A stretch of DNA of 64,000 nucleotides from Serratia sp. PL17 (GTDB lineage Bacteria > Pseudomonadota > Gammaproteobacteria > Enterobacterales > Enterobacteriaceae). The notes below the pieces were generated by a model, which saw nothing but the letters and a program-made list of their open reading frames with translations, did not search any database and was not told the DNA's origin. Every line of letters starts with the position of its first letter. Positions within the stretch are counted from its first letter, which is position 1. A program made the position numbers and the translations under genes. Positions 18,115 to 25,723 of this stretch are shown here, piece by piece. The DNA lies in contig NZ_JAFIBY010000001.1 in assembly GCF_017832355.1 (NCBI RefSeq), positions 868,001 through 932,000 on the forward strand, read 5' to 3'.

Positions 18115-18513
18115 ATGGAAACAAATACTATTAATCGGCTAGTGACGTGTGATTACTGCGGGAAGCCTGCCGCGCTGGTGAGGGGCTTTGTTATTTACCC
18201 GCATCGGAAGGATTTGGCGAATGGGTATTACTGGTCATGTGATCCATGTGGAGCCTATGTCGGCTGCCATCGAGACAGTAACGCAATGCCACTTGGCCGA
18301 TTGGCGAATGCCCAGCTACGCGCCGCCAAGCGGCTTGCACACGCTGCCTTCGATCCTTTGTGGAAAGAGTTCGGGATGAAGCGGGCGGACGCGTACCAAT
18401 GGCTGGCTGAGCAACTCGGCATTCCTGGGGCTGAGTGCCACATCGGTATGTTCGATGTCGATATGTGCCGCCGTGTGCAGCGCGTAGCGACGGAATACAA
18501 GAATTCCCTGTAA
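18115..18513 (+). CDS. DUF3268-type zinc-finger phage protein
   Basis: 132 residues starting directly after the replication gene stop. N-terminal zinc-binding pattern CDYCGKPAALV ... YWSCDPCGAYVGCH, then a helical stretch (GRLANAQLRAAKRLAHAAFDPLW) and AYQWLAEQLGI. This matches the DUF3268 family seen in prophages. Biochemical role unknown. Confidence 0.75.
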   Translation: METNTINRLVTCDYCGKPAALVRGFVIYPHRKDLANGYYWSCDPCGAYVGCHRDSNAMPLGRLANAQLRAAKRLAHAAFDPLWKEFGMKRADAYQWLAEQLGIPGAECHIGMFDVDMCRRVQRVATEYKNSL

Positions 18514-18529
18514 GTACGAGGTATGACCA

Positions 18530-18955
18530 ATGGCAGTAGAAATTAACAAATTAATCAACGAGCGTCGTATTGGCGTCGATGATGGGTGCGATTACGGTGC
18601 GGTAATCATCGATAACCTGAATGCTGCGGCACGAGCAAGGACGAGAGCGTGTTATCAACCACCGGCAAAGGCTCCGTTTGTCTGTCGGCCTCAAGGCGAT
18701 GACAGCCCTGTGGTGAAGATTGGCAACCGCAATGTATACGGGCGCAAAGTCATTACCGGGATTTATCAGCTCCATCTTTCTGGCCGCACTCCAGTTCAAA
18801 TCGCCCGACTGCTGAAGATGCCGTTACACCGGGTAGAGCATCTACTCCGACGGGGAACCAGCGTCCGCCGCGAAATTTTCCGGAATGTGTCAACCCAGCC
18901 GTTGCCGACAGAGGCTGAAATTATGCGCTGCCTGGCGGCTGAGTCGAAGGCGTGA
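18530..18955 (+). CDS. Hypothetical phage HTH protein
   Basis: 141 residues. The C-terminal half contains a likely helix-turn-helix, ITGIYQLHLSGRTPVQIARLLKMPLHRVEHLL, suggesting a DNA-binding regulator. Starts at a perfect module; a GGAAT/ATTCC hairpin is 10 nt upstream of it. Ends 7 nt before the methyltransferase gene. Confidence 0.6.
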   Translation: MAVEINKLINERRIGVDDGCDYGAVIIDNLNAAARARTRACYQPPAKAPFVCRPQGDDSPVVKIGNRNVYGRKVITGIYQLHLSGRTPVQIARLLKMPLHRVEHLLRRGTSVRREIFRNVSTQPLPTEAEIMRCLAAESKA

Positions 18956-18962
18956 GGTGAGC

Positions 18963-20585
18963 ATGAGCGAATTAATTTTAACTGAGGAGTTTTTTGCTCC
19001 AGCAGCCACCGATCTCGTTGATGGATTATTGGGGCAGTACAAGCATCTGCGCGCTGATATTGAGCAGATGGCGGGTGTAATTAGCACGCATCATGCATCG
19101 GTGCATCATTTTCTGGAGGGGAATCAGAACCAAGACCGACGCCATTATATCGGGAGTGTCGACCAACTTTTTAAACTCGAAGGGGCCATTGCGAGCCTGA
19201 ACTCTACGTTTTGGCAAAAAGCTCTGAATATGACCGACGTGTACGAATATATGCCAAACAATCGCCGCACAGAATGGAATGAGCAGATCCGCGAAATGAA
19301 AACGCCGGATTTTGAAGAGGAAACGGTGCGGCCAACAATAATGGAACTGCTGAACTCTCGGCAGCAATTTTTCGCTGAACGTGTAGACGGCATTTTCCGC
19401 GCCCTTTCCGGCGATCATGTTACTAACCGACCGGAGGGCTTCGGTAAGCGCATGATCCTCGCGCGCGTGTTTAACGAGTACGGATGGACCAATCACGATG
19501 TGAGTGGTTTTATCCAGGATCTCCGGCAGGTCATTGCTAAATTTATGGGCCGTGATGAACCCCGTTGGCGTGTAACCGATGACGCGCTCCAGGAGGCCCG
19601 TATCCGTCACGGTGAATGGCTGACGATGGACGGTGGCGCATTACGTGTCCGGGCCTATCTGAAAGGAACTGCGCACCTCGAAGTTCACCCCGAAATGGCC
19701 TGGCGGCTAAATTGCATTCTGGCGCACCTGTATCCGATGGCAATTCCGCCTCAGTTCCGCCAGAAACCGAAAAAGAAACTCAAAGATTTCACTTTGATGG
19801 ACAAGCCGCTACCGTTCGCCGTTCTGGCGGTGCTTTCGGGTTTGAAAGCTGAATATCACACCCCGATACGACGCAACAAATGGGATGATCCTACACCACC
19901 ACTGACAACCAATCCGTTTAACCGCAGATTCGATTGGCAAGATGAAGACAAGGCAATCCGCGGACAAGCCGGCAAGGTGTTGGAAATGATCGGTGGTGTA
20001 CTTATCAAAGCCGGCCCCCAGAAAAATATCAACATCTGGGAGTTCGATTACGACCCATCCCGAGTGCTGGGTGAGATCGTTGCATCTGGCTGTATTCCAG
20101 ACTATCAGTCGCACCAGTTCTACCCAACCCCGGAATCACTGGCCGAAAGGGTTGTATGTGAGGCCGAAATACAGCCGGGTGAAAAATGCCTGGAGCCGAG
20201 TGCTGGCACTGGAAACATTGCGATATTGATGCCGGCAGATCAAACCTGCTGTGTGGAAATATCGACCCTACATTGTCGGGTGCTGGAAGCTAAAGGATTA
20301 CCCGTTGAGCAGGCCGATTTTATCAAATGGGCTACGTCCACCACCGAGCGTTTCGACAAGGTGGTAATGAATCCGCCTTTTAGTGAAGGGCGAGCCAAAG
20401 CACATGTGGAAAGCGCTGCCTCATTGGTAAATCGGGGAGGGCGTATGGTGGCGATATTGCCTCTGGGTATGAAAGGGAAAGAAATATTACCCGGCTGGAA
20501 GGTGAGATGGTCAGAAGAGATCAGCAACGAATTCGCGGGAACAAGCATTTCAGTAGTTATTTTGACAGCAGAAAGAGAGGTATGA
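18963..20585 (+). CDS. DUF4942 N6-adenine-type DNA methyltransferase
   Basis: 540 residues. Residues about 130-330 match DUF4942 (RMILARVFNEYGWTNHDVSG, FMGRDEPRW). Residues about 385-540 are a class I SAM-dependent methyltransferase: motif I EPSAGTGNIAI and catalytic motif IV NPPF, the arrangement of N6-adenine enzymes. No restriction gene is adjacent, so it is best seen as an orphan methylase protecting phage DNA or regulating it. ATG at 18963 follows GTGAGGTGAGC; the upstream part of the frame overlaps the preceding gene and lacks similarity. Confidence 0.85.
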   Translation: MSELILTEEFFAPAATDLVDGLLGQYKHLRADIEQMAGVISTHHASVHHFLEGNQNQDRRHYIGSVDQLFKLEGAIASLNSTFWQKALNMTDVYEYMPNNRRTEWNEQIREMKTPDFEEETVRPTIMELLNSRQQFFAERVDGIFRALSGDHVTNRPEGFGKRMILARVFNEYGWTNHDVSGFIQDLRQVIAKFMGRDEPRWRVTDDALQEARIRHGEWLTMDGGALRVRAYLKGTAHLEVHPEMAWRLNCILAHLYPMAIPPQFRQKPKKKLKDFTLMDKPLPFAVLAVLSGLKAEYHTPIRRNKWDDPTPPLTTNPFNRRFDWQDEDKAIRGQAGKVLEMIGGVLIKAGPQKNINIWEFDYDPSRVLGEIVASGCIPDYQSHQFYPTPESLAERVVCEAEIQPGEKCLEPSAGTGNIAILMPADQTCCVEISTLHCRVLEAKGLPVEQADFIKWATSTTERFDKVVMNPPFSEGRAKAHVESAASLVNRGGRMVAILPLGMKGKEILPGWKVRWSEEISNEFAGTSISVVILTAEREV

Positions 20586-20589
20586 CCAA

Positions 20590-21429
20590 ATGGCAAACTC
20601 ATTTAACAAAATGATTGACGAGAAAGTAATTAAGCGTGGAAAAACAAGCATGCTTATACGTCTTGATGATATTCACATCAAAGAGGATTTTAATCGTCGT
20701 GTTGACAATGAGCGTTATCGTGAAGCTAATGAGAAGCTTTACCAATATATGCTCACGGGTGGGAAAATCCCCAACCTTGAGGTTGTTCCTCGTGATGAAG
20801 GTGGTGTTTGGGTTGTTGAGGGGCACCGTAGGACATTAACTTGCCATCGTCTTCGTGATGAAGCAGGCAAGCCTGTTGAATGGATAAAAATAGAGCCGTT
20901 CGAAGGTAACGATGTAGACCGTATCGCACGAATTAGAACCAGTAATGAGCAATTGCCGCTTACTGATTACGAAGAGGCATTATTAGTTAAGGATTTGCAG
21001 AATCTAAATTTATCAGCGGATAAAATTTCGGAAGTTTTGCATATTCCCCGCTATAAAGTCGACAATGCCCGCATCCTGATTAATGCCAATCATGATGTTC
21101 ATCAATTAATTGAGCAGGGTGTGGTTGATATTCCTTTAGCAGTAGAAAGAGTGAAAAAACACGGTGAAAAAGCCGGTCAGGTTTTGAAAGATGATGCTAA
21201 TAAAGCACAAACGAATGGAAAGGGTAGAGCGACTAAATCAACAGCCATTCCCCAATTCAGCGCCACAAAATCACGAAATGTATTGAAGGTATTGGCACAG
21301 GCTGAAGTTCGAGAAATTGACGGGCAAACGGCTTATTTCCTTCCTGCGGGAACGCAGCTCGATGTACTGGCGATCCTTGACGAATACCGTGCGACTAATG
21401 ACAACGCTAGGGAGGCAGAACGTGGGTAA
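20590..21429 (+). CDS. ParB/Spo0J-like DNA-binding protein
   Basis: 279 residues. N-terminal ParB/sulfiredoxin-like fold with VVEGHRRTLTCHRL and IRTSNEQLPLTDYEEALLVKDL, then a helix-turn-helix segment (LSADKISEVLHIPRYKVDNARIL), then a basic linker and a C-terminal domain. No ParA ATPase gene is visible. Possible roles are CTP-dependent DNA clamp, partition or transcriptional control. It starts at a module with one extra A. The iteron palindromes at 17.1-17.6 kb are candidate binding sites. Confidence 0.8.
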   Translation: MANSFNKMIDEKVIKRGKTSMLIRLDDIHIKEDFNRRVDNERYREANEKLYQYMLTGGKIPNLEVVPRDEGGVWVVEGHRRTLTCHRLRDEAGKPVEWIKIEPFEGNDVDRIARIRTSNEQLPLTDYEEALLVKDLQNLNLSADKISEVLHIPRYKVDNARILINANHDVHQLIEQGVVDIPLAVERVKKHGEKAGQVLKDDANKAQTNGKGRATKSTAIPQFSATKSRNVLKVLAQAEVREIDGQTAYFLPAGTQLDVLAILDEYRATNDNAREAERG

Positions 21430-21601
21430 TCAAAACTTCAAACCCGGCAGTCTGCGGTATTTCGATAAAGACTCTGAGGAGTTTGTTGTCGCCGAACCTA
21501 GTTCAAAAAATTACAGCACTACGGCAATGGTGGCTACTGAGTATTTTAACGGCATGGAGTGGCTTCCAGTAGATGCTGATGAGGAGACACAGCATGGCTA
21601 A
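21422..21601 (+). CDS. Hypothetical small phage protein
   Basis: 59 residues from GTG at 21422 with GGGAGG upstream, overlapping the ParB-like stop by 8 nt. Sequence NQNFKPGSLRYFDKDSEEFV; no recognised domain. Confidence 0.6.
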   Translation: MGNQNFKPGSLRYFDKDSEEFVVAEPSSKNYSTTAMVATEYFNGMEWLPVDADEETQHG

Positions 21602-21824
21602 ACCTATCGTGAGAACAAAAACCGGCGCAAAGGTCACGCTCACTCTTGAGCTGACAAACCTCGGCTCGTGGGGGCCTGAATGCCAAATTAACCAGGTATA
21701 CAAACAAGCGCTGGATCAAGCCGCCGGCAAACTGGGGCGGCTTTTAAATGGGCAGTCTGATATTCGGATTGTTGGCCGGCCGGTCGTTCAGGCCATCACA
21801 ACAGATGTTGAGGTGAAATCGTGA
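21594..21824 (+). CDS. Hypothetical small phage protein
   Basis: 76 residues from ATG at 21594 with GAGGAG upstream. Sequence KPIVRTKTGAKVTLTLELTN; no recognised domain. Overlaps both neighbours by a few bases, as in a compact operon. Confidence 0.6.
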   Translation: MAKPIVRTKTGAKVTLTLELTNLGSWGPECQINQVYKQALDQAAGKLGRLLNGQSDIRIVGRPVVQAITTDVEVKS

Positions 21825-22051
21825 AAAACTCACTCGCTGACCTGGTTAATCACCAGTTCATGATGCTTGAAAGGTTGGGCGACTTGTCGCTGAAAGGTGA
21901 AGAACTGGCGGAAGAGATCACTCGCGCTAAGGCCGTATCGGAAGTGGCCGGCACGATGATCCAGACCTACCGTGTCGCGTTGGATGCTCAGAAAGCTGTT
22001 TATGACGGCTATGCTGGGCGGGTGCCGAAAGTATTGGGGATCGAAGAATGA
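21821..22051 (+). CDS. Hypothetical helical phage protein
   Basis: 76 residues from GTG at 21821, with GTGA overlap to the previous stop. Mostly helical (HQFMMLERLGDLSLKGEELAEEI), recalling small phage proteins of the early right region; function unknown. Confidence 0.6.
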   Translation: MKNSLADLVNHQFMMLERLGDLSLKGEELAEEITRAKAVSEVAGTMIQTYRVALDAQKAVYDGYAGRVPKVLGIEE

Positions 22052-22698
22052 GTCAAAAATATACGGACGCGCAAAACTTATTTCTTGAAACTCATTGCAA
22101 AGGGAAAACATTTCGCGAAATTACCGATTTGTTTAATCACAAATTTGGGACAAATAAAAGGCCTGCCACAATGAGGGAAGTGCTACGCCAGCGTGGACTA
22201 GACCGGTATGCTGCAAAACAATATCGTTACAGTGAAGAGCAATTAACTTACCTTTTTGTTAATAGGGATGTTGGCTGGAAAAAATTGACTCAGATGTTTA
22301 ATGAGCAATTTGGCGCGAAAAAATCCGTCGATTCTATCAAGGATGTAATGGCCAGCAGGGGATGGAATCAGAAATGTAGGCACGGAACAGGGAGGGGAAT
22401 GAAATATATTTATGCCAATGATAAAAGAATGCGCCTCGACGTTTACGTATGGGAGTGTGTCAACGGGCCGCTTCCTACAGGTTACGGCGTTATTCATTTG
22501 GATAATGATGTGCAAAATAACCAGATTGGTAATCTCCGACTCGCACCGTTGCACATCAAATCGATGTTCGTACGCGCAGGCTATTCCGATGCACCGAAAG
22601 TCTTGGCGCCAGGACTATATGCAGCAGTGATGTTGAAGGACCTTATTGGGCAAATTGAAAGGAGACGATCTGGACAGGAGGCAGGCCGTGGAAAATAA
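22048..22698 (+). CDS. HNH endonuclease
   Basis: 216 residues. The C-terminal half has an HNH pattern, GYGVIHLDNDVQNNQIGNLRL, typical of free-standing HNH nucleases; the N-terminal half looks like repeated HTH-type DNA-binding units (REITDLFNHKFGTNKRPATMREVL and LTQMFNEQFGAKKSVDSIKDVM, two related segments). ATGA overlap with the previous gene. Probably a selfish homing-type nuclease or a phage DNA-processing enzyme; no intron is seen. Confidence 0.78.
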   Translation: MSQKYTDAQNLFLETHCKGKTFREITDLFNHKFGTNKRPATMREVLRQRGLDRYAAKQYRYSEEQLTYLFVNRDVGWKKLTQMFNEQFGAKKSVDSIKDVMASRGWNQKCRHGTGRGMKYIYANDKRMRLDVYVWECVNGPLPTGYGVIHLDNDVQNNQIGNLRLAPLHIKSMFVRAGYSDAPKVLAPGLYAAVMLKDLIGQIERRRSGQEAGRGK

Positions 22699-23017
22699 TC
22701 TGAGCAAGCCGGTGGCGTATGACTATCAGATTGCGAGTGCATGTATTGCAGATGGCCATAATGAAAATGGGAAATGGGTTGACTGGAATAATAAGTTAAC
22801 TCGTCATTGCCCGCCTGATTGGATGATGGAAGAAGGGAAAGTCACAGGGCTCAAGCTGCTCTACTCGCAAGAGTACGTCTCCGCCCTGCTGGCAGAGCTG
22901 AAATCTTCACAGGCAATAGCCAATGAGTACCAGCAACTGATGTATCACATGGACGCCGGTGGTGACTTCTACGAGTTTCAGCGCGACAAAGCCATGAAGG
23001 AGCAGAGCAATGGATAA
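22688..23017 (+). CDS. Hypothetical phage protein
   Basis: 109 residues from GTG at 22688, with AGGAGG six bases upstream; overlaps the HNH gene end by 11 nt. C-terminal part is helical (YVSALLAELKSSQAIANEYQQL), the pattern of ead/Ea22-type early proteins' C-termini. Function unknown. Confidence 0.55.
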   Translation: MENNLSKPVAYDYQIASACIADGHNENGKWVDWNNKLTRHCPPDWMMEEGKVTGLKLLYSQEYVSALLAELKSSQAIANEYQQLMYHMDAGGDFYEFQRDKAMKEQSNG

Positions 23018-23078
23018 ATTCAGCGAACTGAAAGCGGCCGCCGCGAAATTGGCAGTATCGCCTAAGGATGATAACTGA
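23010..23078 (+). CDS. 22-codon remnant resembling an Ead/Ea22 N-terminus
   Basis: Starts ATG at 23010 and reads MDKFSELKAAAAKLA before stopping at 23076-23078. The opening residues resemble those of Ead/Ea22-like phage proteins, so this is probably a truncated copy. Its stop overlaps the next start (TGATG). Confidence 0.4.
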   Translation: MDKFSELKAAAAKLAVSPKDDN

Positions 23079-23176
23079 TGGGCTTGTTTGCGTTGGGTGT
23101 TTTTTTTGTATTGGCGTTGTTCTGTGGTGGGGTGTTGCTGTTCGCCTGGTTAATGCTGAAGGTGATTTCTGATTGA
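23078..23176 (+). CDS. 32-residue single-span membrane peptide
   Basis: Reads MGLFALGVFFVLALFCGGVL and continues hydrophobic to LMLKVISD: one membrane segment over almost the full length. TGATG overlap with the preceding mini-ORF suggests coupled translation. Last gene before the early-right terminator. Function unknown. Confidence 0.5.
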   Translation: MGLFALGVFFVLALFCGGVLLFAWLMLKVISD

Positions 23177-23217
23177 TGAATTGAGCTTTTGATCCTCACC
23201 ATGAGTAGTTATGTCTC

Positions 23218-23243
23218 AAACCCGCAAATTTGCGGGTTTTTTG
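23218..23243 (+). terminator. Early right operon terminator
   Basis: Perfect inverted repeat AAACCCGCAAA/TTTGCGGGTTT with no free loop in the full palindrome, followed by TTTTTTG. It separates the early right operon from the Q-containing block. Confidence 0.85.
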
Positions 23244-23290
23244 TTATAAATCAGACGAGTATAACAATAAACCATAGTTACTATGTGCTA

Positions 23291-23311
23291 TCGATCGGTT
23301 TAAACGATCGA
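23291..23311. promoter_or_regulatory. 21-bp palindrome, possible operator
   Basis: TCGATCG-GTTTAAA-CGATCGA: 7-bp arms around a 7-nt centre, in the 259-nt gap between the early-right terminator and the next gene. A dimeric regulator site controlling the Q block is a reasonable guess. Confidence 0.45.
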
Positions 23312-23435
23312 AGTACCAGTATTGATCTATGCGGCCTATTAGACAAAGCCGGTCCAGCGGCTTTACTGAAACATGGGAGTCCGTATATCCATGGTGTTTC
23401 GCCTCGATAGTGATTCTAACTTATTGAGGTGAAAT

Positions 23436-23645
23436 ATGATTTCTGAATGCCCGTTGTTTGATGTGCTTCGTGGTAGTTGCAGGTTTTGCGTTGAGGCTAT
23501 TGTGGCTGATGGCATTATCATCAGGGAGATTGATACGGGGAGATGTTTCACGTTAAGTCCTGAGGTGTCGCGGCTCTCGCAAGCTGATCTGTGCGAGATT
23601 GCTGCGCAGGCGGGGTTAAATCTGGGTCTACATCAGGTCAAATGA
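23436..23645 (+). CDS. Hypothetical small phage protein
   Basis: 69 residues with CRFCVEA near the middle and a helical C-terminus (SRLSQADLCEIAAQAGLN). GAGG seven bases upstream of the ATG. First gene after the early-right terminator. Not recognised. Confidence 0.55.
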   Translation: MISECPLFDVLRGSCRFCVEAIVADGIIIREIDTGRCFTLSPEVSRLSQADLCEIAAQAGLNLGLHQVK

Positions 23646-23654
23646 TGTTATAAT
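23646..23654 (+). promoter_or_regulatory. Extended -10 promoter candidate for the DUF1367-ref-Q block
   Basis: TGTTATAAT, an extended -10 element, lies at the end of the previous gene with no convincing -35. It would drive the Q block; weak prediction. Confidence 0.35.
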
Positions 23655-23687
23655 TAGTCATCCAGTCTGAACAACTGGAACCTGAGC

Positions 23688-23720
23688 ACTGCGCCATACC
23701 GGAGACGATCATGGCGCAGT
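23688..23720 (+). promoter_or_regulatory. Start-codon-sequestering hairpin
   Basis: ACTGCGCCAT (23688-23697) pairs perfectly with ATGGCGCAGT (23711-23720). The right arm is the first ten bases of the DUF1367 gene; the 13-nt loop contains its GGAG. The fold would bury the ATG. Confidence 0.65.
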
Positions 23721-24310
23721 TAATACAGTTAGTGAAATCCGCACCAACAATCCTGACCCCGGCGACGATCGAGGCCAGCGATTTCTTGCAACGTGTGAAA
23801 CTCGGTGAATGGATACAGGCTGATTTTCGCCGTGTCCGTAACTATCAATACCACAAACGTTTTTTCAAACTTCTGCAATTTGGCTTCGACTACTGGACAC
23901 CAACCGGTGGCGCATTAACGCTCCCCGAACGCCAGCTTATCGACGGCTTTGTCGGGTACCTCGTTGAAATGTCAGGTCAGCAGCATGGTGAAGTTATCAG
24001 TGCCGTTGCCGATGAATACCTGCTTAAGGTCGGCCAGCTTCGCACCCAAGAAATCGCGCTACTCAAATCATTTGAGCCATATCGGGCCTGGGCAACCGTC
24101 GAAGCAGGGTATTTCTATGAAGTAGTGCTCCCAAATGGGCTACGCCAGCGCATCCCTCAATCAATTTCATTTGCAAAAATGGATGAGGATACATTTCAGA
24201 GCCTTTATAAAGCAGTGTTTAATGTGCTGTGGAATTTCATTTTATTTCGGAAATTTAATACACAACGAGAAGCAGAAAACGTCGCAATGCAGTTGCTGGA
24301 GTTCGCATGA
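23711..24310 (+). CDS. DUF1367 family phage protein
   Basis: 199 residues of the DUF1367 family, frequent upstream of Q in lambdoid and Rac-like prophages. Recognised by RVRNYQYHKRFFKLLQFGFDYW and the C-terminal half SISFAKMDEDTFQSLYKAVFNVLW. Function not established. Its start codon lies in a strong hairpin and its end overlaps the Ref-like gene (ATGA). Confidence 0.83.
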   Translation: MAQLIQLVKSAPTILTPATIEASDFLQRVKLGEWIQADFRRVRNYQYHKRFFKLLQFGFDYWTPTGGALTLPERQLIDGFVGYLVEMSGQQHGEVISAVADEYLLKVGQLRTQEIALLKSFEPYRAWATVEAGYFYEVVLPNGLRQRIPQSISFAKMDEDTFQSLYKAVFNVLWNFILFRKFNTQREAENVAMQLLEFA

Positions 24311-24603
24311 AAAAGGAAGATCGCGAACATCTCCAGCGTGTGGCTGAACTTGGCTGTGTCGTTTGTCGAAATCTCGGATATGGGGTTTCACCGGCAGAAA
24401 TACATCATTTGCGAAAAGGGTGTGGGGTAGGACAGCGATCTTCACACAAGCGAGCTATCCCATTATGTCCCCCGCATCACCGGACTGGTGGCTATGGCGT
24501 CGCTATTCACGCTGGACAGAAAATGTGGGAAGGCATTTACGGAACAGAAGAAAGTCTATTAGCGCAAATTGATTCCGAATTACGCGGGGAGTTTTTGGCA
24601 TGA
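24307..24603 (+). CDS. Ref-like (P1 recombination enhancement) HNH-type nuclease
   Basis: 98 residues with a Cys/His metal-binding pattern: GCVVCRNLG, EIHHLRKG, IPLCPPHHRTGGYGVAIHAG. This is the core of the Ref family, whose P1 member cuts DNA in RecA-dependent fashion. The small size corresponds to the catalytic domain alone. Overlaps neighbours on both sides by 4 nt, between DUF1367 and Q. Confidence 0.8.
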   Translation: MKKEDREHLQRVAELGCVVCRNLGYGVSPAEIHHLRKGCGVGQRSSHKRAIPLCPPHHRTGGYGVAIHAGQKMWEGIYGTEESLLAQIDSELRGEFLA

Positions 24604-25280
24604 ACGCACAGCAGCTTGAATATATCCGTATTAATTTACGTGCTGCGCTGGTGGATTTATCAGGCGGAACGAAAGGGCAGCTAGAGGCATTTGCTGAGCA
24701 TCCACCGGCAGATAAAGAACGAAACCCACGAAAACCTGTACACGTCGTTGCACTGGATGATGGTCGGGGAGGTGTTCGGCAGATTAAAGCAGAAAACTCA
24801 GCTTTGTATGTGCTGGAAACTCGCAGCAGGCGCAGGCCATTACCACCAATCAACGAGTACGAATTTGCTGCAGCACCTTGGCGCAGGGCTGTAAATTTAC
24901 TGTCTGCACATGAACAGGCATGGGTACGTTATTGTTATGGTCATAACCTGGATTTTAAACTTCAGACACTTATTTGCCGGCATGTATGGGAGTCCTACGA
25001 TAAAGAGTTAGCGGGCGTTAAACTACAGAAACGGGTGAAGTTACGGCTGATCTCTTTGGTTTGGTTGGCGGTACAAGACGTTGCAGCGAAAAACAAGAAT
25101 GAGGAGTACCGAGAGTATGCCGCGACGGCACTGGCGAACTTATTGGCGATTAACCGTGATACTTGGTATCAAACTTATGCCGCTCCTTGGCGGGCCTTAA
25201 AATCGATAGCTACGAGTTTGGACGAAGAGGCTTTAGTGGAGGTGAAAGGAAAAGTTGTTATTGTCGAATCAGAGGGGTGA
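24600..25280 (+). CDS. Late antitermination protein Q (phage 82 type)
   Basis: 226 residues closely following the phage 82-type Q family: MNAQQLEYIRINLRAALVDL, SGGTKGQLEAFAEHPPADK, ALYVLETRSRRRP, EHEQAWVRYCYGHNLDFKLQ-like and RLISLVWLAVQDVAA. Q binds DNA at the late promoter and modifies RNA polymerase so that it ignores terminators. A matching promoter and terminator lie immediately downstream. Overlaps ref by 4 nt. Confidence 0.93.
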   Translation: MNAQQLEYIRINLRAALVDLSGGTKGQLEAFAEHPPADKERNPRKPVHVVALDDGRGGVRQIKAENSALYVLETRSRRRPLPPINEYEFAAAPWRRAVNLLSAHEQAWVRYCYGHNLDFKLQTLICRHVWESYDKELAGVKLQKRVKLRLISLVWLAVQDVAAKNKNEEYREYAATALANLLAINRDTWYQTYAAPWRALKSIATSLDEEALVEVKGKVVIVESEG

Positions 25281-25282
25281 TA

Positions 25283-25311
25283 TTGCAAAACCCGACACTT
25301 TACGCTATATT
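25283..25311 (+). promoter_or_regulatory. Late promoter PR'
   Basis: -35 TTGCAA (25283-25288), 17-bp spacer, -10 TATATT (25306-25311), starting two bases after the Q stop. Followed after about 35 nt by a terminator, the standard Q-controlled layout. Confidence 0.7.
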
Positions 25312-25345
25312 TAAGCCTAATTTTGATATGTTGCCAAGATTATAT

Positions 25346-25369
25346 AAACCCGCCATTGAGCGGGTTTTT
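25346..25369 (+). terminator. tR' terminator, target of Q antitermination
   Basis: Stem AAACCCGC/GCGGGTTT, loop CATTGA, followed by further T. Without Q, late transcripts should stop here. Confidence 0.82.
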
Positions 25370-25385
25370 GCGTTATGGAGCCAGT

Positions 25386-25661
25386 ATGTCAAAGCACGTT
25401 ACAGAGAGTCTTGTTTTCCGCCCCGTCAGTGAATTACCAACCGCTGACCTTGATGGAAAGGGCGTGCTGGTGCTCAATCCCTGCGATGGGTGGCACGAAG
25501 GACACATCCGGGTATTCGAAGAGGATGGTGAGGTTTACCACATTGGTATTCACACCTGGTTGATGGAAGAAATGACCCCACACGATTTCTACGTCGCCTG
25601 GGCTCTGTTGCCTGACGGTATCGCGTTAAGCGAGAAGTTCGAGTCAGAGAAGCACTGTTGA
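25386..25661 (+). CDS. Hypothetical phage protein at the start of the late operon
   Basis: 91 residues from ATG at 25386 with GGAG upstream: SLVFRPVSELPTADLDGKGVLVLN then a region rich in His, Trp and acidic residues ending HDFYVAWALLPDG. It recalls small phage proteins of the DUF551 type (a beta-rich fold with Trp motifs), but I cannot confirm the family. Placed between tR' and the tRNA genes. Confidence 0.55.
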   Translation: MSKHVTESLVFRPVSELPTADLDGKGVLVLNPCDGWHEGHIRVFEEDGEVYHIGIHTWLMEEMTPHDFYVAWALLPDGIALSEKFESEKHC

Positions 25662-25723
25662 TATGTAAAGAAATATCAATGGGTATTGTGTGGTTATGCT
25701 GCCTGCATTAGTATGCGCGCCTT

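Larger units (their letters stand above)
16701..20592 (+). repeat. Right-arm copies of the GAGGTATGACCAATG start module
   Basis: Four copies: 16701-16715 (perfect), 16903-16917 (A9 to C, losing the in-frame TGA), 18518-18532 (perfect) and 20577-20592 (one extra A, GAGGTATGACCAAATG). Each ends at the ATG of a real gene, and three of those genes begin ATG GCA or ATG GCT. Confidence 0.9.
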
